NCBI GenBank assembly: GCA_027023265.1
Contig: JALVVV010000009.1
Span: 1-54,039, forward strand
Direction of reading: 5' to 3'
Source: DHVE2 group archaeon
GTDB lineage: Archaea; Thermoplasmatota; Thermoplasmata; Thermoplasmatales; Aciduliprofundaceae
Length of the DNA: 54,039 nt
Shown here: in pieces, positions 7,369 to 15,240 of the stretch
Layout of the letters: each line of letters opens with the position of its first letter
Position numbering within the stretch: the first letter of the stretch is position 1
Notes under the pieces: generated by a model
The model's database searches: none
What the model was told of the DNA's origin: nothing
The model's input: only the letters and a program-made list of their open reading frames with translations
Translations under genes and position numbers: made by a program

Positions 7369-8914
7369 AACTTTAACAAGCACATACAGGCATATACCCT
7401 TACTGGATTTTTTAGGGTGTGCACCGGTGGAGCGAGTTCCCAAGCCAGTTTACAGAATTTTAGACACTCAAGTACCCGACGATAACGGTCGTTTAACCTT
7501 TGCGCCCTACGGCCTGAGGAAGGTGGAAGCTGCTCTTTTACTTCAAGGATATAAAAGAGAAGAGGTTGTGGTAGCGCACCCCAGACACGTGGAAAAATTC
7601 ATAGATGAAAACACCCGAATAGTCGGGGTAAACACCATGGACCCTTATGGTCTTGGCCCCGTCACGATGATGTTCACGGAGGGCGGACGTTTAACATCAT
7701 ACACCAAGCTCAAATTTACCTCCTTAATGCGCAGGATAAGAGATTACCGGGAAAAGAAAGGGTACAGGTTCAAGATAGAAGTGGGAGGCCCAGGGGCTTG
7801 GCAATTGGAGGCAAGAGAGAGATTGACAGAAGAGCTCAAAGTAGACCACGTGGTTATCGGGGAAACAGAGCACATAATTGGTGAGATATTCAAGAACATT
7901 GAATCTGGAAGCGCAGAGAAGTACATTCGAGTGAAGACCTGGCCAAAACTGGAACAGATCCCAAATATAGTTAACCCAACGTTCAAGGGAATGGTTGAAG
8001 TAATGCGCGGATGCGGGCGGGGTTGCACGTTTTGCGCCCCAAATCTGAGAACCGCCAGGTTTTACCCAATTGATAAGATTTTAGCAGAAATAGACGTGAA
8101 TGTTCGAGCCGGACAAAAAACCGCATGGCTTCATAGCGAGGACATTTTCAATTACATGGTAGAGGACAGAAAGAACTTTTATCCCAACGAAGATGCGGTA
8201 ATAGCTCTATTTGAAGCAGTTCTCGATAAAGTGGAATTCGCCAATCCCACCCACGGAACCGCAGCAGGAGCACTTGCAGCACCCCGCATTCTCAAACGAG
8301 TTGCAGAACTAAATCATGCAAACATGAACAAGTGGGTTGGAATCCAGGTGGGATTTGAAACGGCTTCTCCTGAACTGATAAGAAAAATTGCTAACAACAA
8401 AATGAAACCATTTAGCCCTGATGAGTGGCCATGGGTGCTCCTAAACGGAACATACGCGTTTAACAAATTTTTCTGGTTCCCAGCATATACCAGCATAGTG
8501 GGCATACCTGGCGAGACTGACGAGGACGAATTGGATACTGCAAGATTAATCGTCACAATGGAAAGAAAACTCAGAGACAAGCTGGGAGAACAGGCGCATT
8601 TTTCCGTGACACCACTTGCATTCGTGCCGATGGCCGCCCTCAAAAACGAGGAGGGTTTCAACATAGAAGAGAATCTGACCCCGGGTAGAGTGTTCCACAT
8701 ATACCACGCCTGGAAGCATTTGGCGTGGGAAGTGGACCACGGGCTAAGCAGGGTCACCAAAGGAAATCCAGCATACCTGCTTTTCGCACCTCTGGCAAAG
8801 ATGGGGTCCAAGCTTCTGGTTCGCAGCATAAGAAAGTGGGCAATACACCATGGCATTGACGTGGATAAACCCTTGGAACCTATGGACCTGAAAATAGAGG
8901 AAATAGACCTGTGA
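7343..8914 (+). CDS. Radical SAM enzyme with N-terminal B12-binding-like domain
   Basis: A 523-residue protein. The radical SAM cluster motif C-x3-C-x2-C is at Cys224, Cys228 and Cys231 (EVMRGCGRGCTFCAPN), and binds a 4Fe-4S cluster for SAM cleavage. The N-terminal 200 residues form an alpha/beta domain with GVNTMDPYGLGP and KIEVGGPGAWQLE (about 145-157), like the degenerate cobalamin-binding domains of B12-type radical SAM proteins. Cobalamin binding is not certain, because the usual DxHxxG is not evident. The C-terminal part includes the SAM barrel and IVGIPGETDEDE. The start overlaps the MarR-like gene by 26 nt. Substrate unknown. Confidence 0.8.
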   Translation: MRIVLTADETLTSTYRHIPLLDFLGCAPVERVPKPVYRILDTQVPDDNGRLTFAPYGLRKVEAALLLQGYKREEVVVAHPRHVEKFIDENTRIVGVNTMDPYGLGPVTMMFTEGGRLTSYTKLKFTSLMRRIRDYREKKGYRFKIEVGGPGAWQLEARERLTEELKVDHVVIGETEHIIGEIFKNIESGSAEKYIRVKTWPKLEQIPNIVNPTFKGMVEVMRGCGRGCTFCAPNLRTARFYPIDKILAEIDVNVRAGQKTAWLHSEDIFNYMVEDRKNFYPNEDAVIALFEAVLDKVEFANPTHGTAAGALAAPRILKRVAELNHANMNKWVGIQVGFETASPELIRKIANNKMKPFSPDEWPWVLLNGTYAFNKFFWFPAYTSIVGIPGETDEDELDTARLIVTMERKLRDKLGEQAHFSVTPLAFVPMAALKNEEGFNIEENLTPGRVFHIYHAWKHLAWEVDHGLSRVTKGNPAYLLFAPLAKMGSKLLVRSIRKWAIHHGIDVDKPLEPMDLKIEEIDL

Positions 8915-8915
8915 A

Positions 8916-8930
8916 AATTTTTTTATTCAT
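8916..8930 (+). promoter_or_regulatory. T-run/TATA element between the radical SAM gene and tmk
   Basis: AATTTTTTTATTCAT starts just after the stop codon at 8914. The seven-T run could end the upstream transcript, and the TTTTATTCAT part, centred about 26 nt before the ATG at 8951, could be the TATA box for a leaderless tmk mRNA. Both readings are inferred from position. Confidence 0.45.
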
Positions 8931-8950
8931 ATTACTCCTTTCCCCAACCA

Positions 8951-9544
8951 ATGTTTGTTGTGTTAGAGGGAATAGACGGCACTGGTAAAACAACCATAAT
9001 AAAGATGCTTGCAGAATCATTATCTAAAGAGGGGCACAAAGTATTTATCACCCAGGAACCAACAAGAACATGGTTAGGAAGGGACGTGAGAAGAGCCATA
9101 GAGGAGGAAAAAAATGGATATACACAGGCACTTCTTTTCTTTGCGGACAGAGCAGAGCACGTTAGAGAAATATCTGAACATTTGCAAGATATTATCCTAT
9201 GTGATCGTTACGTATACTCCACCTTTGCATACCAGGGGGCTCAGCTTGAAAAGCACATGGGACTTCAAAATGCATTAAAGTGGTTGGAAAGTGTGTATGA
9301 ACCCATGCGTCTCGACCCGGATTTGGTTTTTTTGATTAAAGTCGATCCCGAAGAGGGAATGAGGAGAATATACGGAAGGGAAAAAAAGGAGAAATTTGAA
9401 AAGGTGGAGTTTTTGAGGAGAGTGCAGGAAATCTACGATTATCTTGCAGACACATACGGATTCGTGGTGATTGACGGCAACAGAACACTATTGAAGATTC
9501 ACGAAGAGATTTTTCAAGTAATAAAAAGCAATATTTACAAATAG
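8951..9544 (+). CDS. tmk: Thymidylate kinase
   Basis: A 197-residue dTMP kinase, forming dTDP for DNA synthesis in the cytoplasm. Visible features are the Walker A loop GIDGTGKTT (7-15), the QEPTRTWLGR segment, the DRYVYSTFAYQGAQ segment with the DRY/H motif (about 85-98), and a lid region with charged YGREKKEKFEKVE (about 136-148). Length is typical. The upstream TATA-like element and lack of a Shine-Dalgarno site suggest its own leaderless transcript. A broken reading frame follows immediately downstream. Confidence 0.93.
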   Translation: MFVVLEGIDGTGKTTIIKMLAESLSKEGHKVFITQEPTRTWLGRDVRRAIEEEKNGYTQALLFFADRAEHVREISEHLQDIILCDRYVYSTFAYQGAQLEKHMGLQNALKWLESVYEPMRLDPDLVFLIKVDPEEGMRRIYGREKKEKFEKVEFLRRVQEIYDYLADTYGFVVIDGNRTLLKIHEEIFQVIKSNIYK

Positions 9545-9551
9545 CAAATAA

Positions 9552-9851
9552 AAACATAGATGGGCTAAACCTGCGGACTGTGGATATGCGAAGGTGAAGG
9601 ACAGATATAATCAGGCAGATGCACAGGATATAGACATGAAGAAGGTAGAGGCGAATAGATTAGTGGGTCAGGACATACCGTACTATTGGTTTTATAAGGG
9701 CAAGGTGAAGATGCCGGACGAGTTCGGCAGGGGGAAGTAAATATACCTGAATCTGGGAAGGTACCACGAACCGTGGGTATACGAGGTTGTAAGAAGGAAG
9801 GGAAAATACATAAGGGTAAGAGGAGGAGGGTGTATTCCAATAGAACGATAG
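9552..9851 (+). pseudogene. Reading frame broken by one in-frame stop; unrecognised protein
   Basis: The frame runs 62 codons from after a stop at 9549, meets a TAA at 9738-9740, then continues in the same frame for 36 codons to a TAG at 9849. The two halves read as plausible protein: GQDIPYYWFYKGKVKMPDEF before the stop and IYLNLGRYHEPWVYEVVRRK after it, both basic and rich in aromatic residues. There is no clear start codon (a GTG at 9594 is possible). The simplest reading is the remnant of a larger or transferred gene inactivated by a stop codon. A stop-codon readthrough product or a sequencing error cannot be excluded. I do not recognise a family. Confidence 0.5.
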
Positions 9852-9959
9852 ATGAGCCCTGTCGGGAAATAAAAGGAGATATAAAAAAAGGAGCTGTTTT
9901 TGATAGAGCGGACATTCGAATTCATAGAGGATATGAAATACTATTTTAGTCTGGCAAGT

Positions 9960-9970
9960 TTTAAATATTT
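9960..9970 (+). promoter_or_regulatory. TATA box that decides the start of the PfpI-family gene
   Basis: TTTTAAATATT lies about 25 nt before the ATG at 9990. This supports a leaderless start at 9990 rather than the in-frame ATG at 9900, whose 30 extra codons do not resemble the family. Confidence 0.6.
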
Positions 9971-9989
9971 CATACCATATTTAAGAAAC

Positions 9990-10490
9990 ATGAAAGCGTT
10001 AATTTTAGCCGAAAACGATTTTGAAGACTTGGAACTGTTTTACCCATATCATCGCTTAAAGGAGGAACACATAGATGTGATTATTGTATCCTCAAAAAAG
10101 GAGATTAAAGGAAAGCACGGTTATGTCATCTCAGCAGACTGCTCGTATGAAGAAATCACACCGGAAGAGTACGACATCCTTGTTATACCGGGAGGCCGCT
10201 CACCAGAGAGAGTCAGGTTAAACAACATGGCCATATCAATAACCAAGCATTTCTTAGAAAACAACAAGCCGATTGCCACTATATGCCATGGGGTACAGGT
10301 GCTCATATCCTCAAATGGAGTAAAAGACAGAAAAATTGCCTGTTGGTATGGAGTAAAGGACGATCTGATAGCTGCAGGCGGTGAGTTTGTAGATGGAGTG
10401 TTCAGGGACGGTAACATAGTATCCGCAAGGCATCCAGGCGATTTGGCAGAGTGGATGAGAGAGCTCGTATCCTATGTGAAAGGTAATTGA
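9990..10490 (+). CDS. DJ-1/PfpI family protein (intracellular protease/deglycase-like)
   Basis: From the ATG at 9990 the protein is 166 residues, the standard PfpI length. It shows the family nucleophile elbow with Cys99-His100 (ATICHGVQVL), a conserved acidic residue near the N-terminus (Glu12 in ENDFEDLEL), IPGGRSPERVR (67-76) and KIACWYGVKDDLIAAGGEFV. PfpI proteins form hexamers and have been described as proteases or protein/nucleotide deglycases active under stress; the precise activity is debated. The start was moved from the longer frame because of the TATA box 25 nt upstream and family alignment. The next gene begins 15 nt downstream. Confidence 0.88.
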   Translation: MKALILAENDFEDLELFYPYHRLKEEHIDVIIVSSKKEIKGKHGYVISADCSYEEITPEEYDILVIPGGRSPERVRLNNMAISITKHFLENNKPIATICHGVQVLISSNGVKDRKIACWYGVKDDLIAAGGEFVDGVFRDGNIVSARHPGDLAEWMRELVSYVKGN

Positions 10491-10505
10491 AGACGTGGTG
10501 ATTAT

Positions 10506-10919
10506 ATGGATTATGATTTGATTTTAGATATAGAAAATGAAGAAAATAACTATGAACAAAGTGATGATTCCGAGAAAAATCAAAAAAAGGTAGATTCTGA
10601 AAAAATAAAACCGGAAATTGAGAAACATCCGGTGCTGGCAATAACATTAATCTCGTCCATTGCTCTTATTTGGGCAGGAGTATTTATACAGGGTATGATA
10701 AACGGCTCCTTTGATAATCCCAGTAACCTCACTATTGCTCGCACCGGTCTGCTAATTTATGTATCTGGCTCAATTGCTGCTTCACTATCACTGCTATTGC
10801 TATCAATAAGGTCAAGAGCATCAGGGTGGATTCGCAGCGGTGGGATTGCTACTGCATTACTTCTTCTCACTTGGACATTTTTGGTGATATATTATCTCGC
10901 ACCTGCAGTTTTCTTTTAA
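10506..10919 (+). CDS. Small membrane protein, three TM helices, unknown
   Basis: A 137-residue protein with an acidic and Asn-rich cytoplasmic N-terminus (about 1-42) and three predicted TM helices (about 44-64, 77-98 and 108-134). No motif or family recognised. It follows the PfpI gene by 15 nt with a GGTGATTAT-like ribosome-binding site, so it is likely in the same transcript. Its own function is unknown; the context gives only a weak hint of stress response. Confidence 0.65.
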   Translation: MDYDLILDIENEENNYEQSDDSEKNQKKVDSEKIKPEIEKHPVLAITLISSIALIWAGVFIQGMINGSFDNPSNLTIARTGLLIYVSGSIAASLSLLLLSIRSRASGWIRSGGIATALLLLTWTFLVIYYLAPAVFF

Positions 10920-10971
10920 TAAACCATAACAGAGCAAAAAGATATATTAATAGGAAACATGCACAAAACAT

Positions 10972-12021
10972 ATGTATATAGAGAAAATGGACTGGAAAGT
11001 CATTAAAATCGCACTAAAAAAACCTTTTAGAATCGCGTTAGGCACAATAAGAGATTATGAAGGAGTGTTTATTCGCATATGCACTTCTTCCACCTGTGGA
11101 TACGGAGAAGCTTCTCCATCCCCTAAAATCACCGGGGATACCACGGGCTCCACTCTGGCAGCCCTTTCCACACTAAAACCCCTGCTCATAGGAGAAGACC
11201 CAAGAAACATCGGAAAAATCATGAGAAAAATAAATTCTCAGCTTATTGGAAATTCAACGGCCAAGGCTGCAATAGACATGGCTCTTTACGACCTCTTCGG
11301 AAAGCTTGCCAAAACACCGGTTAATAAGATGTTTGGAGGAATATCTGACAAAATTGAAACTTCACTAACCGTGGACATAGGTTCCATTGAAGATTCCCTG
11401 AAAAGCGCCACAACCCTTTTAGATGCAGGTGCAAAAGTACTGAAAGTTAAAATTGGATTAAATCCAGATAGAGACGTGGAGCTCATCAGAAAAATAAGGG
11501 AAATTAGCGATGTGAATCTAAGGGTTGATGCTAACCAGGGATACAACCTAAAAATGGCAGTAAAGGTACTAAATAAGATATCACGGTACGAAATACAGTT
11601 TGCCGAGCAACCCATTCCCGTGTCAAGCGACAGAGATTTTGAAATTTTAAGACAAATGGTAGAGATTCCAATCATGGCCGACGAATCAGTGCACAATAGC
11701 AGGGACGTTTTGAGGCTTGTGGACAAGGTTGACGCCATAAATATAAAGCTCATGAAAAGTGGGGGCATGCATGAAGCGTTGAAAATGGCAGCCATCGCCA
11801 GAGCAGCAGGGATGAAAATCATGGTTGGTTGTATGATAGAAACAAAATTAGGCATAGCTGCAGGAACGCACTTTGCCACAGGCATTGGTGCAGAGTATGC
11901 AGACTTGGACGGATACTGGGATTTAAATACAAATCCAGTAACGGGAATTATTTTTGAAGATGGATTCAACATGGTTCCAGAAAAAGATGGGCTGGGAGTG
12001 AAAGTTGACATAAACTTTTAA
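10972..12021 (+). CDS. Enolase-superfamily dipeptide epimerase-like enzyme (mandelate racemase/muconate lactonizing family)
   Basis: A 349-residue protein with an N-terminal capping domain and a modified TIM barrel. Catalytic and metal residues are visible: Lys158-x-Lys160 (KVKIGL), Asp186 (RVDANQG), Glu212 (FAEQPI), Asp237 (MADESVH) and Lys259 (INIKLMKSGG). The C-terminal DLDGYWDL matches the DLDG seen in L-Ala-D/L-Glu type dipeptide epimerases, so that subgroup is favoured; o-succinylbenzoate synthase is the main alternative. A TATA-like GATATATTAAT (about 10942) precedes the ATG by about 25 nt. The gene ends in a 4-nt convergent overlap with the next minus-strand gene. Confidence 0.82.
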   Translation: MYIEKMDWKVIKIALKKPFRIALGTIRDYEGVFIRICTSSTCGYGEASPSPKITGDTTGSTLAALSTLKPLLIGEDPRNIGKIMRKINSQLIGNSTAKAAIDMALYDLFGKLAKTPVNKMFGGISDKIETSLTVDIGSIEDSLKSATTLLDAGAKVLKVKIGLNPDRDVELIRKIREISDVNLRVDANQGYNLKMAVKVLNKISRYEIQFAEQPIPVSSDRDFEILRQMVEIPIMADESVHNSRDVLRLVDKVDAINIKLMKSGGMHEALKMAAIARAAGMKIMVGCMIETKLGIAAGTHFATGIGAEYADLDGYWDLNTNPVTGIIFEDGFNMVPEKDGLGVKVDINF

Positions 12022-12755
12022 CCTTTCTTTTTAACATGGTAAGAGTGGGGAATAAAAGGCGCAGTTCTTGCCTCGTACTGAAATATGTGAGGATATGCAT
12101 CATGCAAGTACCTAACGTACTTCACCCACTCGTAAGATAGAAGAAAATACAGTTTCTCAATGTCCCCCTTTATATCCTCGTAATCTTCTTCGGAAATGTT
12201 ATCAAAATTAATTATTCTTCTCAACTCCTCGGTAACATGAAGAACATTCCAGAGCAGGTCAGTAAATGTTTCATGCTCAAGAATCACGGGGTTATCCAGT
12301 ATGTTTATTATGAATTCCTTGTTTTCAATTAAGAATTTTCTCAATTCATACAGGTTCATATTCCTTACTTTAAGTTCGAATTTCCGGATTTTCATCTCAT
12401 CTTCCAGATTTTTAATATCATCCACGCTCATACTACCAAGATTCATAACCTCCCGAGCAAGCTCTTCTGGCTTGACATCGTATTTAGATAAGTACCTCAG
12501 AAGGTCTTTACCAACCTCTCCAAAAAAAGAGCCGATAACTATGTTTAATTTCTCCTGTCTTTCCTTCTTGGTTCTTCTGACCATAAGGCTGTTCAGTACT
12601 ATACTAACAAGGAGTACTGATATTGGCAAGAAACCAAGCTGAGCCAAAATGTATTTTTCAATAAAGCCAGTATCATGAAAAGTGAGATAGTTAACGGCAT
12701 AAAAGAAAATTGAAGATAACAGCAAAACTATGCTTATTTTCAATTCCCATTTCAT
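12018..12755 (-). CDS. Membrane protein with two N-terminal TM helices and a helical cytoplasmic domain, unknown
   Basis: A 245-residue protein. Two TM helices (about 6-24 and 36-56) are followed by RRTKKERQEK and a long alpha-helical domain rich in Leu, Glu and Lys, ending in a basic tail. Segments DVKPEELAREVMNLGSMS and NPVILEHETFTDLLWNVLHV look like folded helical bundles. No family was recognised. It starts only 3 nt after the HD phosphohydrolase stop, so the two are co-transcribed. A functional link to that enzyme is plausible but not shown by motif. Confidence 0.7.
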   Translation of the reverse strand: MKWELKISIVLLLSSIFFYAVNYLTFHDTGFIEKYILAQLGFLPISVLLVSIVLNSLMVRRTKKERQEKLNIVIGSFFGEVGKDLLRYLSKYDVKPEELAREVMNLGSMSVDDIKNLEDEMKIRKFELKVRNMNLYELRKFLIENKEFIINILDNPVILEHETFTDLLWNVLHVTEELRRIINFDNISEEDYEDIKGDIEKLYFLLSYEWVKYVRYLHDAYPHIFQYEARTAPFIPHSYHVKKKG

Positions 12756-12758
12756 TAA

Positions 12759-14069
12759 CTACACCTTGAGAGAGAGTATCCTATTCGCCTCCTTTCTAAC
12801 TTTATCCACGTATTCTTTCTTAGTTATGAGCATCATTGCCCAGTTTTGCACCCTTCTTAGCTGCAGCGCACGTGCCAGCGGGGAGTACTTGGAAAGCTCG
12901 TGAATCTCTTTCCCATCAATGATCTTAACATTGGTTTTATTAAGGCGCGGTTCAGAGAGGTGAGCTATGTTATCAGGTATATCAATAAGAACGTATCTTG
13001 AATCAACCCCTGCACCATCGGCTATTTCCTTCTCAACCCTTCTGCGCATCTTAAGGTCATTCATCTTCTTTAACTCATTTATGGTTTCCTCGTCATCTTT
13101 TACCTCATCAACACGAAGCACCATGGCTTTTTTGAATAGACGACGATACTTAAGCCTTAATGCAATCTCCCTCGGGTATCCCCCTTGATTCAACAGCACA
13201 GATAAAAGCTCGGAATCGTTATATTTGTATATTTCAAGCCAGTTATCCAACTCTACCTCCTCCACTGCCCTTGAAAGCATCAGTTCGCCAATCCTGTTAG
13301 TTTTGTGAAAATAAACCGATGAGTACATAAGCGCCCTTGCAACAAGCATACCTTCGAGGGCAGGTACTCCCTTTCTATCAATCATCAACTCCCCATTCTT
13401 TATTTTAAGAGTATTCAAAATTCTGTACACGTCAATCATGCCATGAGCAACACCTGTGTAGTGAGCATCACGTAGGAGATAATCTATCTGATCGGCATCG
13501 AGAGGCCCACTTATTATATTCACCATATAATTTTTATCTTCACCGAAGTACTGCTGCCCTTCATCTACATTCATTATATCCAGCCTTCTGAACTCCTTCC
13601 CGAGTATCATTCTGCAAACCAGGTCTATGTCTATACCATAATCATTTATTATTTCGTGAATCCTTTCACGGCCATCTATCTCCAGACCCTCCAGAATATC
13701 TAACTTACCCCTTATTATATTGGTTGTGATTTCCATATGGTCCATTCCTGTTTTCTCGTGAAGCAGATACTCAAGAGTGTGTGAAAAAGGGGAATGCCCC
13801 AAATCATGAAGCATACCTGCAACCTTCAATGTCTCAATTTCGAGACCGTCTAAATTCAAAGCCTCACCCATTTTACCAGCCATGTGACCCACGCCCAGAG
13901 AGTGCTCCAGCCGGCTATGGTTTGCACCTGGAAAAACAAGATATCCCAACCCCAACTGCTTGATACCGTTAAGTCTCTGCATTTCCGGTGTCTCCAGAAT
14001 ACGCAGAGTTGCACCCTCAAACTTGAAACTGCCATGAATGGCATCGTGGATTATTTTGTAGTTAGACAT
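12759..14069 (-). CDS. HD-superfamily phosphohydrolase (dNTPase-like, COG1078 type)
   Basis: A 436-residue protein of the HD phosphohydrolase family related to SAMHD1/dGTPases. The metal site is clear: His51 and His56 in NHSRLEHSLGVGHMAGKM, the His-Asp pair His88-Asp89 in LHDLGHSPFSH, and a later Asp in GPLDADQIDYLLRDAHYTG (about 194-212). Members hydrolyse deoxynucleoside triphosphates or related phosphates; the substrate here is not determined. An A/T-rich TATA (TTAAATAAAATTT, 14091-14103) centred about 27 nt upstream gives it its own leaderless promoter, separate from the OB-fold operon. The helical membrane protein gene follows by 3 nt. Confidence 0.88.
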   Translation of the reverse strand: MSNYKIIHDAIHGSFKFEGATLRILETPEMQRLNGIKQLGLGYLVFPGANHSRLEHSLGVGHMAGKMGEALNLDGLEIETLKVAGMLHDLGHSPFSHTLEYLLHEKTGMDHMEITTNIIRGKLDILEGLEIDGRERIHEIINDYGIDIDLVCRMILGKEFRRLDIMNVDEGQQYFGEDKNYMVNIISGPLDADQIDYLLRDAHYTGVAHGMIDVYRILNTLKIKNGELMIDRKGVPALEGMLVARALMYSSVYFHKTNRIGELMLSRAVEEVELDNWLEIYKYNDSELLSVLLNQGGYPREIALRLKYRRLFKKAMVLRVDEVKDDEETINELKKMNDLKMRRRVEKEIADGAGVDSRYVLIDIPDNIAHLSEPRLNKTNVKIIDGKEIHELSKYSPLARALQLRRVQNWAMMLITKKEYVDKVRKEANRILSLKV

Positions 14070-14108
14070 GAGTGGGGAAATAAAAAGAAGTTAAATAAAA
14101 TTTGCCTT

Positions 14109-15236
14109 TTAAACATTCACCCCTCCAAGTTCTTCTAACTGCTCCTTTGTCATGGCTTCTTTATCTGTAAGCTCCCTGTATCCCTTCTTTTTCTCGTAAT
14201 ATGCCACCGCAAAATACGCCACCAGAATAGGGGGCAATATATAGTAGATTATGTAATTTAAGAGCGATACGACGTACCATTCTGCATAATTGACCTTTGA
14301 GGACAGCCCGAGCATTGTTGCCCAAGGCATCTCAAAATAATGCACCTTGCTCCACGCGTTCATGTTAAATATTATAAGAAGGATGTTAGAGTAATTTGTG
14401 AATATATTTGCAAGGGGACTCATGCTTCTTGTAACCTTGAACCCTGGCACGCGGCGAGTGGTAAATGGAGGAAACATGTTGCTGCCCATCAGGCCAAAAT
14501 GGTCAGTGAGAATATGTGACCAGTATCCGAGCATTATTATCCAGAAGGCAGTCCATCCAAGAGGCGTGAACCCATAAAGCATGAACCCAATGGGCGCAAG
14601 GAGTATACCCATAGTAATGCTATGTCCCCAGCGTCTGTGCCAAGGGATAAAGTCTGCCCTAACACTACCATCTTTTTCCGGGAAAAACGAAAAATCAGGA
14701 CCTGAAAGGATATCAACATGAGTTACCGCATCGTATCCGTAATTCAGCTTTGGCTTAAATGAAGCTTCGGCATGGGCCTTTTCTTTTGGCAGGTAGGTAG
14801 TTATATATGGCCTTTTCTCGAATCCGGAGATTATTGGACCGATATCACAAATTACCTTGTTATTCTCCGTGTCAAAATGCACGTTGTACTGCCTCCATTG
14901 ATCCGATGAAATCTTCACCGTGTGCAGCATCACATTCACCTCGCGATTCTCTTCACTGGCTTGATTTATCGCTCTTGCAAGAGTATTTGCAACTTTTTTA
15001 GGGTCAAGATTCCACTCGTCCATATCCACTTCGTAGTCATGCCTCTGGAGATACTTGGCAAACCTAAAATCGATGGTATCGGGGAGTATACCAAATATAC
15101 CGCCCAGAATCAGAATCAACGCTTTATTCTGAACAATGGCATCCGCTATTAAATTATGCCCATAGTACGCATTTGCAATCACCACCACGAACGTTGCAGT
15201 GGTTAAACCAGCCAGGAAATGTGCAAATCCCTTCAT
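14109..15236 (-). CDS. YdjM/PF04307-like membrane-bound metal-dependent hydrolase
   Basis: From the ATG at 15236 (preceded by GGTGAT, and 4 nt after the permease stop) the protein has 375 residues. It resembles the LexA-regulated YdjM-type membrane hydrolases: an N-terminal MKGFAHFLAGL with His, ILPDTIDFR after TM2, and WHRRWGHSITMG (about 222-233), equivalent to the family HR-x-x-THS motif, followed by YWSHILTDHFGLMG. A large soluble insert of about 150 residues sits between TM2 and the HRRWGHS motif, which is unusual. About five to six TM helices are predicted. It is the last gene of the OB-fold operon. Substrate and true activity are unknown. Confidence 0.75.
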   Translation of the reverse strand: MKGFAHFLAGLTTATFVVVIANAYYGHNLIADAIVQNKALILILGGIFGILPDTIDFRFAKYLQRHDYEVDMDEWNLDPKKVANTLARAINQASEENREVNVMLHTVKISSDQWRQYNVHFDTENNKVICDIGPIISGFEKRPYITTYLPKEKAHAEASFKPKLNYGYDAVTHVDILSGPDFSFFPEKDGSVRADFIPWHRRWGHSITMGILLAPIGFMLYGFTPLGWTAFWIIMLGYWSHILTDHFGLMGSNMFPPFTTRRVPGFKVTRSMSPLANIFTNYSNILLIIFNMNAWSKVHYFEMPWATMLGLSSKVNYAEWYVVSLLNYIIYYILPPILVAYFAVAYYEKKKGYRELTDKEAMTKEQLEELGGVNV

Positions 15237-15240
15237 TTTA

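Noticed and set aside
9565-9915. Minus-strand open frame of 116 codons opposite the broken gene
   Set aside because: Its translation is a low-complexity Ser/Pro/Phe mix, the typical shadow of purine-rich coding DNA on the other strand, and it has no ribosome-binding site or TATA box.
11286-12011. Antisense frame of 241 codons opposite the epimerase gene
   Set aside because: The sense strand has a complete catalytic enolase-superfamily set, and the antisense product is low complexity.
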